Of a stretch of 64,000 nucleotides of DNA, positions 63,675 through 64,000 are shown piece after piece. This DNA is from Clostridia bacterium (GTDB lineage: Bacteria > Bacillota > Clostridia > Christensenellales > Borkfalkiaceae): assembly GCA_017465145.1 (NCBI GenBank), contig JAFTWU010000009.1, positions 246,016 through 310,015 on the forward strand. The letters are read 5' to 3'. Within the stretch, counting starts at the first letter, position 1, and each line of letters begins with the position of its first letter. The notes under the pieces were generated by a model that did not search any database, had not been told where the DNA came from, and saw nothing but the letters and a program-made list of their open reading frames with translations. The translations under genes were made by a program, and so were the position numbers.

Positions 63675-63703
63675 ATTGTACCATTTAAGTATACTTAAAG
63701 CAA
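63675..63703 (-). promoter_or_regulatory. Promoter of the lipoprotein gene with a palindrome in the spacer
   Basis: On the minus strand TTGCTT (63703-63698), 17-base spacer, TACAAT (63680-63675). The spacer carries a perfect 16-bp palindrome, TTTAAGTATACTTAAA (63684-63699), which could be a regulator site. Confidence 0.6.
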
Positions 63704-63740
63704 GTCTCTTGTTGTAAATTAAATTAATTTTTAATGAATT

Positions 63741-63854
63741 TTGGCGGAGACGATGGGATAAATCTCCGCTAGCGCTACGATCCCCTTGTCCGTCAAAGTC
63801 GGCAATGTCAAAGGCGGGCGAACCGATGGGTTCTCATCTACCATCATCAACAAC
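63741..63854. repeat. Dispersed 114-bp repeat, copy 2
   Basis: A copy of the unit at 62931-63044, differing by one base, and 147 bases before copy 3. After it, AAAAAGGACACC and GGTGCCATTTT (63857-63885) form a terminator-like hairpin similar in build to that before copy 1. Confidence 0.9.
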
Positions 63855-63887
63855 TCAAAAAGGACACCAAAAGGTGCCATTTTCACG

Positions 63888-64000
63888 TTGGCGGAGACGA
63901 TGGAATAAATCTCCGCTAGCACTACGATCCCCTTGTCCGTCAAAGTCGGCAATGTCAAAGGCGGGCGAACCGATGGGTTCTCATTTACCATCATCAACAA
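63888..64000. repeat. Dispersed 114-bp repeat, copy 3 (cut by the window edge)
   Basis: Same unit with three substitutions from copy 2 (GATGGAATAA, GCTAGCACTA, CTCATTTACC). It reaches the last base of the window, so the array may continue to the right. Confidence 0.88.

Noticed and set aside
62931-64000. Integron attC array or CRISPR
   Set aside because: The repeats are far longer than CRISPR repeats, lack unique short spacers, and do not have the imperfect palindrome and RYYYAAC/GTTRRRY ends of attC. No integrase or cas gene is present.

Overview
The window reads as a chromosome segment from an AT-rich, low-GC Gram-positive bacterium, most likely an uncultured anaerobic gut-type member of the Clostridia. 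The support is strong AGGAGG-type ribosome binding sites, A/T-flanked intrinsic terminators, a ZTP riboswitch in front of pyruvate formate-lyase, a PurO-type cyclohydrolase paired with a stand-alone AICAR formyltransferase, short HisG with HisZ, type-2 ArgC, PyrR and the PyrK/PyrD pair. The exact order cannot be told from the sequence.

Layout: 1-500 holds the tail of tsaD and a Dabb-barrel gene. 678-3200 holds tRNA-Leu(CAG), a small putative zinc metalloprotease and a ClC chloride/proton transporter. 3464-15114 is a purine block in the order purE-purC-purF-purM-purN-purO-like-AICAR transformylase-purD-purL. 15206-25538 is a divergent TetR gene, then an aromatic amino acid operon (aminotransferase, pheA, aroB, aroC, aroE-aroK fusion, aroQ, aroA, tyrA, DAHP synthase) with matching TetR-type operators on both sides of the divergent promoter. 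25905-33916 is a complete arginine set (argG, H, C, J, B, D, F) behind repeated ARG-box-like motifs. 34172-43287 is a pyrimidine operon (pyrR, pyrC, carB, pyrK, pyrD, pyrF, pyrE, pyrB) behind an attenuator-like leader. 43472-48751 is a two-component system and a FakA/DegV/acyltransferase lipid cluster. 48927-57226 is a full histidine operon headed by a TrpR/YerC-type regulator. 57302-61565 is on the minus strand: a Mn-type cation diffusion facilitator, pflA, and pflB under a ZTP riboswitch. 61771-64000 is accessory: a 44-residue membrane peptide, a YwaF-like membrane protein, a lipoprotein, and three near-identical copies of a roughly 114-bp repeat of contrasting base composition.

From position 2 to 57226 every gene except tetR is on the plus strand, so purine, aromatic, arginine, pyrimidine and histidine synthesis sit end to end as separately promoted operons. 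PRPP is used by PurF, PyrE and HisG, the AICAR released by HisF re-enters purine synthesis at the AICAR transformylase, and carbamoyl phosphate feeds both ArgF and PyrB.

The most unusual points are: a PurF whose N-terminal catalytic cysteine is glycine; carB with no carA in either carbamoyl-phosphate block; an aspartate carbamoyltransferase carrying only the zinc domain of PyrI; an acyltransferase lacking the Asp of its HX4D motif; and the repeat family at the right end. I see no clearly new multi-gene system. These oddities and the regulatory DNA are what deserve follow-up.
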